The translations under genes were made by a program, and so were the position numbers. 27,797 bases of DNA, from positions 1 to 27,797 of the forward strand of contig NZ_CAJJWO010000066.1 of the NCBI RefSeq assembly GCF_905196875.1, read 5' to 3'. Below, piece by piece: positions 1 through 8,116 of this stretch (position 1 is its first letter; each line of letters opens with the position of its first letter). Source of the DNA: an uncultured Parabacteroides sp. (lineage in GTDB: Bacteria > Bacteroidota > Bacteroidia > Bacteroidales > Tannerellaceae). The notes under the pieces were generated by a model. That model worked only from the letters and a program-made list of their open reading frames with translations. It searched no databases and had not been told where the DNA came from.

Positions 1-95
1 TGTATTTCAATTATTTCAAAGAACTATTTATTCACTTTAACGGGACAGTAATGATGTTTTTTAATAAAATAGTCTCAATATATGTGTATCTTTTA

Positions 96-103
96 TATCT
101 TTG
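96..103 (+). promoter_or_regulatory. Candidate -7 promoter element for the sigma/anti-sigma genes
   Basis: TATCTTTG matches the Bacteroidales -7 consensus TAnnTTTG and lies 56 bases before the ECF sigma start codon. No TTTG sits at the usual 19-21 bp upstream, so only half of the promoter is supported. The other ~150 bases before the first gene show no further structure that I can see. Confidence 0.5.
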
Positions 104-159
104 CTGCACCTGTTTCATATAAATGACAGAAGTAATCATATAATTCAATAGAATAAAAG

Positions 160-723
160 ATGCCGTTAAACAACACAAATATTTTAGTAAAAGATATACG
201 GAGTAATTTCGACAAGATTTATGTGACGTATTATTTCCGTATGTATCGCTTTGCTAAGGAGTATGTTTTGTTTGACGAAGACGCTGAAAATATTGTACAG
301 GATGTATTTCTGTTGCTGTGGGAAAAGCGGGATGTGTTGGATATCCAGGTGAGTCTGATGTCTTACCTGTTTAGTTTAGTGAAAAATAAATGTTTAGATC
401 ATATCAGGCACCGATTGGTTGTAGAAGAATATCAACAGGAATTCAAGGCCAAACTATCTTCCCTCGAAGCCTTGAATTATACGTTAACATCTGAAGAGGA
501 TATTGAACGTGTATTGATGGAGGCCATCAATAAGTTGCCCGAACGCTGTCGGGAAATATTTCTAAAAAGCCGTCTTGAAGGGAAGAAAAACCGAGAAATA
601 GCTGAAGAACTAAATATCTCTGCCAGTACAGTGGAGAACCAAATAACCATCGCTTTGAAAAAACTCCGATTAGAATTAAAAGACTATCTGCCATTATTAC
701 TATTCCTTATTACTGTTAAATAA
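160..723 (+). CDS. ECF-type RNA polymerase sigma factor (PUL regulator)
   Basis: A 187-residue sigma-70 family protein of the extracytoplasmic-function class. Region 2 spans about residues 20-87 (helix around DAENIVQDVFLLLWEKR, then SLVKNKCLDHIRHR). Region 4 spans about 115-175, with the helix-turn-helix NREIAEELNISASTVENQI. Length and the hydrophobic C-terminal tail are normal for Bacteroidota ECF factors. The next gene is a FecR anti-sigma factor and the one after is a SusC with an STN domain, which is the standard trans-envelope signalling trio. By family knowledge, substrate binding at SusC is relayed through FecR, which frees the sigma factor to transcribe the susC operon. The ATG is preceded by an A-rich stretch without a Shine-Dalgarno sequence, as is usual in this phylum. 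The inducing glycan cannot be read from the sequence. Confidence 0.95.
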   Translation: MPLNNTNILVKDIRSNFDKIYVTYYFRMYRFAKEYVLFDEDAENIVQDVFLLLWEKRDVLDIQVSLMSYLFSLVKNKCLDHIRHRLVVEEYQQEFKAKLSSLEALNYTLTSEEDIERVLMEAINKLPERCREIFLKSRLEGKKNREIAEELNISASTVENQITIALKKLRLELKDYLPLLLFLITVK

Positions 724-791
724 TATTTATTTCTCAAACGGCTTTGGGGGAAAATAAAATCTTAAACGCTCTCCCTTATAAAAGTCAGAAA

Positions 792-1772
792 ATGCATATT
801 TTAATTACTAAATATTTTAATAAAGAGATAACGACAGAGGAAAAAGCTGCGCTATTCTCTATGATGCAAACAGATGATGAATTGCATAAAGAGTTTGTGT
901 CTATGCAGAATCTATCTGCTCTGTCGGCTTCGTTACCTGCAGAAGGCGATGAGATGAAAGCTGTCGGCAAACTTTTGCAGTTCAAACGAGCTCATGAAAA
1001 TAAGAAAAAGAAGTTTATTCATCTCACCCGGCATTTCGTGGGTTATGCGGCGGCCATTTGTCTGGCTATTCTTTCAACCTGGACGATAATGAATTATCAA
1101 CGCGATAATGTAATAGAAGAACAGTTGTCTTTTGAAGAATTTTCAACTCCGCCAGGTCAACGTGCTCAGGTTAAATTGCATGATGGAACAGTTGTATGGT
1201 TGAATGCCCGTTCCCGGTTGCGTTATCCTAACCGGTTTTCGGGTACGGAACGGAAGGTAGAATTGGATGGAGAGGCTTTTTTTGAGGTCTCCCGTAATGA
1301 GGAAGCCCCGTTCGTTGTTTCCACGGAAAAACTGGATATAAAGGTATTGGGAACCAAATTTAATGTATTTGCTTATAAAGGAAAGAATGAATTTACAACT
1401 GCTTTGATTGAAGGTTCGGTGAAATTATATCAATCGGACAATGAATCGGTAGCCATGTACATGAGTCCGAATGATTATGCGGAACTGAAAGACGGAAGAT
1501 TGGTAAAAAGTAAGATCTGTAGTACAGACTTCTTATTATGGAAAGAAGGTATTTATGCTTTCGATGATATCCCTTTCGGTGAAATAATCAAAAAACTGGA
1601 GCTCTATTATGATATCACAATAGAGATAAGGAACAAAAATCTGAATAATTATAAGTTTAGCGGTAAGTTCCGTCAAAGAGACGGCATAGAAAGCGTCCTG
1701 AAAACTTTACAGAAAATCTATTATTTTTCATACGTTAAGGATGAGGAGTTGAATAAGATAACAATACGCTGA
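792..1772 (+). CDS. FecR-family anti-sigma factor
   Basis: From the ATG at 792 the protein has 326 residues and starts MHILITKYFNKEITTEEK, the usual FecR N-terminal pattern that contacts the sigma factor. One membrane helix lies at about residues 82-100 (VGYAAAICLAILSTWTIM), so the N-terminus is cytoplasmic and the rest periplasmic. The FecR domain covers about 118-210 (PPGQRAQVKLHDGTVVWLNA, then VELDGEAFFEVSR). A DUF4974-type domain at about 255-324 should contact the SusC STN domain. A TTG at 744 in the same frame would add 16 residues, but these do not resemble family N-termini, so I prefer 792. The gene is 68 bases after the sigma gene and probably co-transcribed with it. It should hold the sigma factor inactive until SusC signals. 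Confidence 0.93.
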   Translation: MHILITKYFNKEITTEEKAALFSMMQTDDELHKEFVSMQNLSALSASLPAEGDEMKAVGKLLQFKRAHENKKKKFIHLTRHFVGYAAAICLAILSTWTIMNYQRDNVIEEQLSFEEFSTPPGQRAQVKLHDGTVVWLNARSRLRYPNRFSGTERKVELDGEAFFEVSRNEEAPFVVSTEKLDIKVLGTKFNVFAYKGKNEFTTALIEGSVKLYQSDNESVAMYMSPNDYAELKDGRLVKSKICSTDFLLWKEGIYAFDDIPFGEIIKKLELYYDITIEIRNKNLNNYKFSGKFRQRDGIESVLKTLQKIYYFSYVKDEELNKITIR

Positions 1773-1836
1773 AGCAAAGAGAAAGAGTAAAATATATGTG
1801 TAACCTTTAAATCAGTAATAGCCTATGACAAATTAA

Positions 1837-1885
1837 GCTTTTTATATAAAAAGCGGTCGATGGATGTTCCCGCATCCATCGACCG
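1837..1885 (-). terminator. Palindrome plus 13-bp hairpin, an intrinsic terminator on the minus strand
   Basis: CGGTCGATGGATG (1854-1866) pairs perfectly with 1873-1885 around a 6-base loop. Read on the minus strand, the stem is followed at once by CTTTTTATAT, which is terminator architecture. Read on the plus strand it is followed by TTGCTAAC, with no T tract. The adjoining 1837-1854 (GCTTTTTATATAAAAAGC) is a perfect 18-base palindrome that overlaps the stem by one base. No protein gene on the minus strand needs a terminator here, which points to a small antisense transcript. In the plus-strand message the same hairpin would sit in the susC leader. Confidence 0.75.
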
Positions 1886-1921
1886 TTGCTAACACTAAAT
1901 AAATTAAGTATTAACAAGTAA
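1847..1921 (-). ncRNA. Predicted cis-antisense small RNA over the susC leader
   Basis: On the minus strand a perfect -7 element TAACTTTG (TAnnTTTG) occupies 1935-1928, overlapping the susC start codon. Transcription would begin near 1921 and end at the hairpin with T tract near 1847, giving about 75-85 nucleotides fully complementary to the susC 5' leader. No clear -33 TTTG is present. Known precedent: antisense RNAs such as DonS lie at this position, between the sigma/anti-sigma pair and susC, in ECF-controlled PULs of Bacteroides and repress them. The ends are inferred. Confidence 0.55.
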
Positions 1922-1934
1922 ACGAAGCAAAGTT

Positions 1935-4900
1935 ATGAAAAAAGAACCGAAATTTCTAAGCATTATGAGAATTTCAGCCTTCCTCCTTTTCCTTTGCGTA
2001 TTCTCTTCTTTTGCGGCAAAAACGAGTTCGCAAAATGCAAAAGTGAATATCAATGGAAGTAATTTAACGATCGGCAATTTGATCGATCAAATCGAAAAAC
2101 AAACGGACTATCTGTTTGTCTATAGTAAAAATGAAGTGAATATAAATGAGGCCATTTCTGTGAAAACTGGTAAAAAAGCCGTTTCGCAGTACCTGAAAGA
2201 AGTATTTGACGGTTCAAACGTCAGATACGCTTTTGAAAATGACTATATTATATTGACGAAGAATGCGATGCTTCCTGTCGTACAACAGGGTAAAAAAGTA
2301 TCTGGTGTGGTTACGGATCAGTCGGGTGAACCGATTATTGGTGCAAATGTGATGGTGAAAGGTTCCACAAACGGAACTGTTACCGATATTAACGGTCACT
2401 ATTCTTTGGATGTGACGGCTGGTTCGACTCTGTCGATTTCTTACATAGGTTATCTGACAAAAGAGTTGCCTCTGGGAAATCAATCTGTGATCAATGTCAT
2501 ATTGACTGAAGATACCCAGGCTTTGGATGAAGTAGTCGTAGTGGGATATGGTACTCAAAAGAAAGTAACTTTGACGGGTGCTGTCTCTGCTATTAAAAGT
2601 GATGATATCATTACTACCAAGAACGAGAATGCACAGAATATGCTGACGGGTAAGGTTCCTGGGGTACGTGTCGTTCAGAAATCTTCCGAACCGGGTTCTT
2701 TCAATAATACATTTGATATCCGTGGTATGGGGAATCCGTTGATCATTATTGATGGTGTGCCCCGTGATAATATGTCTCGCCTGGATGCGAATGATATTGA
2801 ATCTCTGTCTGTTCTGAAAGATGCTTCCGCTGCTATCTATGGTGTACGTGCGGCAAACGGTGTTGTGCTGATTACAACAAAGAAAGGTAAAGAAGGGTCT
2901 CTGGAACTGGAATATTCCGGAAATGTAGGCTGGCAGAATCCTACCGGCTCACCTAAAAGTGCCAGTGCAGCCGATTGGATGGTGTTGAAGAATGAAAAGG
3001 CTATGCATAACCTGGAAGGCGGTGTCCGTCCATATACGCAGGAACAAATTGATGCATATCGCAACGGTGATATGCAGGGAACAGACTGGTGGGATGCCTG
3101 TATGCGTACGCTGGCACCTCAAACTCAGCATACATTAAATGCTACAGGTGGTAACGAGAAGATCAACTTCTATATCAGTACCGGTTATTTGTATCAGGAG
3201 TCATTCCTGAAAAGTAAAAGTTTGGATTACGACCGTTTCAATGTCCGTTCCAATATAACCAGTAAACTGACTGACCGCCTGACTGTCTCTTTGAATATGA
3301 GCGGTATTATGGATGAGAAAAACCAACCATATCAGAATTCGGACTGGATTATCCGTGCTTTCCAGCGTGCTCCGGCTACGCAGCCGATCTACGCTAACAA
3401 TAATCCGGAATATCTGATGAATGGATGGATTGAAGGTGATAACCCTGTGGCTATGATGGATGCAGACCAGGTCGGTTATAAAAAGTATAATAATAAATGG
3501 TTCCAGACTTCAGCAGATGCAACCTACGATGTTCCTTACATCGACGGACTGAAAGCAAAAGTGATGTTTAGTTATGACTATCAAATAGCAGACAACAGCC
3601 TTTATGAAAAGAGCTATAATCAGTATACCTATGATGAAGCTTCTGATACTTATATGGTTAATCCGCGTGTCGGAACAAGTAAGTTCCGTCGCGAACATTA
3701 TACGAAAGAGGCATTGCTTTATCAGATTGCATTAAACTATAATCGTACTTTTGAAGAAAAGCATAATGTTAGCGGTTTGATTCTGTTGGAGGGAAGTAAG
3801 AGGAATGGCGACAATTTCTTTGCACAAAGAGAACTTTCACTTGCTTTAGACCAACTCTTTGCTGGTAACAGTGAAAATCAGGAAGCAAATATGAGTACGG
3901 GGTACGATGTTGATGATCCGGCAAGACGCGATTTATATAAAGAAGCTAACCTGGGTTTGGTAGGTAAGTTCGGATATGATTATATGTCCAAATACTTAGC
4001 CGAGTTTAGTTTCCGTTATGACGGTTCTTCCAAATTCGGAACAGGCGGACAATGGGGATTCTTCCCTTCTGCATCTGTCGGATGGCGTATTTCTGAAGAA
4101 AACTTCTGGAAGGAATCCAAACTCTCGTTCGTCAGCAATGCAAAACTGCGTGCTTCTTATGGTAAGATGGGAGACGACCGTGCTTCCAATTATCAGTTCG
4201 TGAACGGTTATCTATATCCGGGTAATGGCTTTGACGGTCAGAACTCAAGCGGTACTGTTTTTGATGGAACTTTTGTTTCCGGTGCTCAGAATAAAGGTAT
4301 TACCAATCCGTATATTACATGGTACATTTCCAAAACATTGAACTTAGGTATTGACTTGGAAGCCTGGAATGGTCTGTTAGGTGTCTCTGCCGATTATTTT
4401 ACCCGCGACAGAACGGGTCTGCTTGCAACAAGAAACTTAAGTCTTCCCGGTGTTGTAGGGGCTGATCTGCCTCAGGAAAACTTGAATGGCGACTTCACGC
4501 AAGGAGTGGAATTAGAACTTAGCCATAGAAACAGAGTGGGTGAAGTCGGTTATAACCTGAAGGGTATTTTCTCCTTCACACGTACAAAAACGACTTATCA
4601 GGAACGTGGCCGTGCCGGAAACTCGTATGAAAACTGGAGAAACAACGGAAACGATCGTTATAATGACATCAAATGGGGTAGAGGCGATGGCGGACGTTAT
4701 AACTCATACGATCAGATCTTGAATAGTCCGGTTTATGCGGATAAGAATGTGCTGCCCGGTGATTATATTTATCTGGATTGGGATGGCGACGGACAGATCA
4801 CCGACCATGATGTGCATCCGATCGGTTATAGCGGTCGTCCGATGATCAACTTCAGTTTGAATATTGGTGCCGATTATAAAGGTTTCGACCTTAATCTGTT

Positions 4901-5339
4901 GTTCCAGGGAGCCGGTATGAGTTATGTAAGATATATTGAACAATTACGTGAACCGATGTGGGGTAACGATTTGTCTAATGCACTGGATTATTTCATGGAT
5001 AGATGGCATCCGGTAGATCCTACGGCAAACCCTTATGATCCTTCTACTTCATGGGTATCCGGTAAGTACGGTTACACCGGATCGATTGCAGACGAGAATT
5101 CCCGTTTTAATTTCCATAATGCAAGTTATCTTCGTTTGAAGAGTGCGGAAATAGGTTATACAATGCCGCAAAGATGGATATCTAAAGTAGGTATCAAAAA
5201 TCTCCGCCTGTATGTGAATGCCTATAATCTGTTCACCATAAAAGGTGTAGAGATTGACCCGGAACATCCGGAAGATAGTTATGGCAATATGTATCCTCTG
5301 AACAGAACGTTCTCGGTAGGTGCAAATGTTAAATTTTAA
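1935..5339 (+). CDS. susC: SusC-family TonB-dependent glycan transporter with STN signalling domain
   Basis: An outer-membrane transporter of 1134 residues. A signal peptide covers about 1-33. The STN domain at about 36-108 is present only in transporters that signal to a FecR anti-sigma factor. A carboxypeptidase-regulatory-like beta sandwich follows at about 121-193 (VSGVVTDQSGEPIIGANVMV). Then come a TonB-box-like stretch ALDEVVVVGYG (196-206), the plug at about 205-318, and a beta barrel ending in the outer-membrane-type C-terminus FSVGANVKF. It should import oligosaccharides, paired with the SusD encoded 14 bases downstream, and report substrate to the FecR/ECF pair upstream. The long leader holds the hairpin and predicted antisense RNA. 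Family and domain order are clear. The glycan is not, although the GH92 genes suggest mannose-containing material. Confidence 0.96.
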   Translation: MKKEPKFLSIMRISAFLLFLCVFSSFAAKTSSQNAKVNINGSNLTIGNLIDQIEKQTDYLFVYSKNEVNINEAISVKTGKKAVSQYLKEVFDGSNVRYAFENDYIILTKNAMLPVVQQGKKVSGVVTDQSGEPIIGANVMVKGSTNGTVTDINGHYSLDVTAGSTLSISYIGYLTKELPLGNQSVINVILTEDTQALDEVVVVGYGTQKKVTLTGAVSAIKSDDIITTKNENAQNMLTGKVPGVRVVQKSSEPGSFNNTFDIRGMGNPLIIIDGVPRDNMSRLDANDIESLSVLKDASAAIYGVRAANGVVLITTKKGKEGSLELEYSGNVGWQNPTGSPKSASAADWMVLKNEKAMHNLEGGVRPYTQEQIDAYRNGDMQGTDWWDACMRTLAPQTQHTLNATGGNEKINFYISTGYLYQESFLKSKSLDYDRFNVRSNITSKLTDRLTVSLNMSGIMDEKNQPYQNSDWIIRAFQRAPATQPIYANNNPEYLMNGWIEGDNPVAMMDADQVGYKKYNNKWFQTSADATYDVPYIDGLKAKVMFSYDYQIADNSLYEKSYNQYTYDEASDTYMVNPRVGTSKFRREHYTKEALLYQIALNYNRTFEEKHNVSGLILLEGSKRNGDNFFAQRELSLALDQLFAGNSENQEANMSTGYDVDDPARRDLYKEANLGLVGKFGYDYMSKYLAEFSFRYDGSSKFGTGGQWGFFPSASVGWRISEENFWKESKLSFVSNAKLRASYGKMGDDRASNYQFVNGYLYPGNGFDGQNSSGTVFDGTFVSGAQNKGITNPYITWYISKTLNLGIDLEAWNGLLGVSADYFTRDRTGLLATRNLSLPGVVGADLPQENLNGDFTQGVELELSHRNRVGEVGYNLKGIFSFTRTKTTYQERGRAGNSYENWRNNGNDRYNDIKWGRGDGGRYNSYDQILNSPVYADKNVLPGDYIYLDWDGDGQITDHDVHPIGYSGRPMINFSLNIGADYKGFDLNLLFQGAGMSYVRYIEQLREPMWGNDLSNALDYFMDRWHPVDPTANPYDPSTSWVSGKYGYTGSIADENSRFNFHNASYLRLKSAEIGYTMPQRWISKVGIKNLRLYVNAYNLFTIKGVEIDPEHPEDSYGNMYPLNRTFSVGANVKF

Positions 5340-5353
5340 TCTATTCTAAAGTT

Positions 5354-7282
5354 ATGAAAGTATCAAAATATATATTATTACTGGCGTTAGCCTGTGGTAT
5401 GCCTTCATGTATGGATTTGGATATACCGCCTTTGAATATAGTTCAGAATGACGATGTTTTTGCTTCGGAAAATGGGGTGAAGAGTTATTTGTCAAGATTG
5501 TATAGTAATTCATTTATTGAAGATTTCCGCTATTCACATACACGCGGATTTAATAACTCCTATGCTTTTCAGTCTACTTTCGGTATGACAGGTGAGGCTT
5601 TAAACCGTGATATTGGTGGAGCTGCTACCGAATCGAACCAGATATGGAACGATGCATACAAGTTGATCCGTGAGATTAATTACTTCCTGGAAACATTACC
5701 TCAATATGCAACTAATTTCTCACAGGATCAGATAAATACATGGACAGGAGAGGCTTATTTCATGCGGGCTCTCACTTATCATGCACTGGCAAAACGTTAT
5801 GGCGGTGTTCCTATTGTGGATAGAGTACTTAACTATCCGGATGAATCGGTTGAAGACATGAAGATTCAGCGTTCTTCTGAAGAAGCTGTTTATGATCGGA
5901 TGGAGAAAGACTTCGACGAGGCTTATAGGTTATTACCGGAAAGCAATCAGAAAGGTCGTGCCAATAAGTATGTGGCTGCCGGTTTTAAGTCAAGAGCAAT
6001 GTTATTTGCCGGTTCTATTGCAAAGTACAATGAGGTCGATAAGAGAGACAATACTGATAATAGCATTCGTGTTTGCGGTGTCCCTAGGGAAAAAGCTAAA
6101 GAGTATTTTAAGAAGAGCTATGAAGCCGCTTTATTATTAAAAGGTAAATATTCCCTGTATAAAGATGGTTGGAAGGCTGACGACAAGGAAGCACAGTACC
6201 AGAACTATGTGGATATGTTCTTTGCAGAGAATAGCAGTGAGAATATTTTCATCCGTCAATATAGTTATCCTGAATCTGTACATGGCTATGATGCTTACAA
6301 TATACCGCGTCAGTTCCGTACAAATGGTTGGACAGCTTCGACAAGTCCTACATTAAGTTTTGTTGAAATGTTCGGAGGCTACCCCAAGAATGAGAAAGGG
6401 CAGATCGATGTATTGAATGCAGACGGAACTTATAAGCTGTTTGATAATACGATGGATCTTTTCGAAGAGGCTGAACCCCGTTTAAGGGCAATCGTTATCT
6501 TACCGGGAGATTATTTAAAAGGCGAGCAGGTTGAACTTTGGCGTGGTATTTATACCGGTGATGTAACAAATGGTATTCCCCGTTTGCAAAAAGACGACGA
6601 TCCTGCTGAGAAATATGAGAATGATGCAAACTGCAAAGACTTATTCGTTAGTTCCCAGAGTGCGGATAACCAGACTGTTCATGTTTTGCCTAACGGTGAA
6701 AAGATGAATGCCAGCGGTAGAAGCGGAAGTTTCTTTAATTCGGGTGAAGGTGCTATTGCCGGTTTTGTGGTTCGTAAATGGATCAATCCGGATATGCCGG
6801 CCGAACTGGTGATGGAAAGACGTTCGGATCAGTCCTGGCTGGAGCTGCGCTATGCGGAAATACTGTTGAACCGTGCTGAAGCAGCTTACGAACTATATGA
6901 AGAAGGCGAAAGCAGCATAGATTACCTGAAGGATGCTTACGAATGTATCAATGAAGTTCGTGAACGGGCTGGTGCAACATTGCTGACCAATAAGAATGAA
7001 TTGACAAAAGAGGCTGTTCGCGTAGAGAGACGTAAAGAACTCAGCTTCGAGAATAAAGTTTGGTGGGATATGAGACGTTGGAGAACTGCTCATAAAGAAC
7101 AGAACTCCACGCGTTACAGATCATTGTTTGCATTTTATGCTGAAAAAGCAAATAAATGGTTCTTTGATGCCAGACCGGACGATCAGAACAAACGCTTTAC
7201 TTTCGATGAAAGATGGTATTATAATGAAGTGCCTAACGACGAAGTTACCAAGAGCGGTCTTACGCAGAATCCAGGTTATTAA
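5354..7282 (+). CDS. susD: SusD/RagB-family surface glycan-binding lipoprotein
   Basis: A 642-residue lipoprotein. The signal peptide ends in a lipobox with Cys19 (GMPSC), and the mature protein begins CMDLDIPP, where the acidic residues suit surface display. The N-terminal SusD part starts near residue 20 with the family pattern of a residue-by-residue survey of a TPR-like core (IWNDAYKLIREINYFLETLP; AYFMRALTYHALAKRYGGVPIV). The C-terminal part includes SWLELRYAEILLNRAEAAYE and ERRKELSFENKVWWDMRRW, both typical RagB/SusD motifs. It lies 14 bases after susC and 19 before the next lipoprotein gene, so it belongs to one operon. It should cap the SusC barrel and bind the glycan at the cell surface. 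Length is at the upper end of the family. Confidence 0.95.
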   Translation: MKVSKYILLLALACGMPSCMDLDIPPLNIVQNDDVFASENGVKSYLSRLYSNSFIEDFRYSHTRGFNNSYAFQSTFGMTGEALNRDIGGAATESNQIWNDAYKLIREINYFLETLPQYATNFSQDQINTWTGEAYFMRALTYHALAKRYGGVPIVDRVLNYPDESVEDMKIQRSSEEAVYDRMEKDFDEAYRLLPESNQKGRANKYVAAGFKSRAMLFAGSIAKYNEVDKRDNTDNSIRVCGVPREKAKEYFKKSYEAALLLKGKYSLYKDGWKADDKEAQYQNYVDMFFAENSSENIFIRQYSYPESVHGYDAYNIPRQFRTNGWTASTSPTLSFVEMFGGYPKNEKGQIDVLNADGTYKLFDNTMDLFEEAEPRLRAIVILPGDYLKGEQVELWRGIYTGDVTNGIPRLQKDDDPAEKYENDANCKDLFVSSQSADNQTVHVLPNGEKMNASGRSGSFFNSGEGAIAGFVVRKWINPDMPAELVMERRSDQSWLELRYAEILLNRAEAAYELYEEGESSIDYLKDAYECINEVRERAGATLLTNKNELTKEAVRVERRKELSFENKVWWDMRRWRTAHKEQNSTRYRSLFAFYAEKANKWFFDARPDDQNKRFTFDERWYYNEVPNDEVTKSGLTQNPGY

Positions 7283-7301
7283 TTTAATATAGAGAAATAA
7301 G

Positions 7302-8027
7302 ATGAAAAAGATAGTATATTATTTTTCAATGGCTTTGTTACTTCTGACGAGCAATGCATGTACTAAATTTGATAATTACGAAGAGCCTAAAGAAACTATC
7401 AAAGGTGTTGTAATTGATAAGAATACACAGAAACCTGTGCAGACGGAAGTCGGTGAAGGCGGTGTTCGCATTAAGCTGATGGAGTACAGCTGGAGCGAAA
7501 GTCCTACACCTTACTACTTCGGTGGTATGCAGGAGGGTGATTTTAAGAATGAAAAGATCTTTGCCGGTGAATATGGTATTACTGTTATGGGAGCGTTTGT
7601 TCCGGTTCCTGAAGAGATACATCAGGTGAAAGGAACGTTGGATTTAAAGTTCGAGGTAGAACCGTTCCTACATGTAGATTGGGTAGGCGAACCTGTGATC
7701 AATGCAGATAAAACCGTTACAGTAAAAGCTACGATCAAACGGGGAACGACAAATCCGGATTATCAACAGAAAGTTTCGGATGTCCGTTTCTTCGTTGTCG
7801 CCGGAGCACCTTATGTAGGTGAAAATAATAAAGACGACCGTTATTCTGTCTATATTGACGGTGATAATGCCAGTGCAATGTTAGGGACAACAGTTACACT
7901 GACTACCAAGACAGCTTTGCAGTCCGGCTTTACCTATCATTTCAGAGTAGGTGCCCGTATGGATAAGGAGATAGAAGGTAGCAGACGTTACAATTATACG
8001 GAAATGATTACTATTCAAATCCCATAA
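7302..8027 (+). CDS. DUF3823-family lipoprotein, likely SusE-position glycan-binding protein
   Basis: A 241-residue lipoprotein with a lipobox at Cys20 (LLLTSNAC). The N-terminal half holds the DUF3823 pattern: IKGVVIDKNTQKPVQTEVG, then GGVRIKLMEYSWS, TPYYF and KIFAGEYGI. This resembles a carboxypeptidase-regulatory-like beta sandwich. The C-terminal half is a second predicted beta sandwich. DUF3823 proteins are normally encoded directly after SusD and are thought to be surface glycan-binding proteins, although no biochemical role can be read here. The gene starts 19 bases after susD and is followed by a strong terminator, so it closes the transporter part of the locus. Confidence 0.85.
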   Translation: MKKIVYYFSMALLLLTSNACTKFDNYEEPKETIKGVVIDKNTQKPVQTEVGEGGVRIKLMEYSWSESPTPYYFGGMQEGDFKNEKIFAGEYGITVMGAFVPVPEEIHQVKGTLDLKFEVEPFLHVDWVGEPVINADKTVTVKATIKRGTTNPDYQQKVSDVRFFVVAGAPYVGENNKDDRYSVYIDGDNASAMLGTTVTLTTKTALQSGFTYHFRVGARMDKEIEGSRRYNYTEMITIQIP

Positions 8028-8047
8028 ATAGACTAATGTAATTTTTT

Positions 8048-8092
8048 AGGGCACCTTATCTGAATAATTCATACATTTAGGGTGCCCTTTTT
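8048..8092 (+). terminator. Intrinsic terminator between the susCD genes and the enzyme genes
   Basis: AGGGCACC (8048-8055) pairs perfectly with GGTGCCCT (8081-8088), followed by a T tract. The loop is 25 bases, long for a strong terminator. Only 24 bases separate it from the next start codon and no TAnnTTTG element lies there. It may therefore act as a partial terminator that lowers enzyme expression relative to SusC and SusD. Confidence 0.75.
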
Positions 8093-8116
8093 ATATCGAA
8101 CAGTAAATTTAAAATC

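Noticed and set aside
744..791. TTG-started 16-residue extension of the FecR gene
   Set aside because: The added residues do not match FecR N-termini and TTG is rare as a start here; the ATG at 792 begins the normal family pattern.
1837..1885. Plus-strand terminator of the sigma/anti-sigma operon
   Set aside because: The hairpin has no T tract on the plus-strand side; the T tract is only on the minus-strand side.
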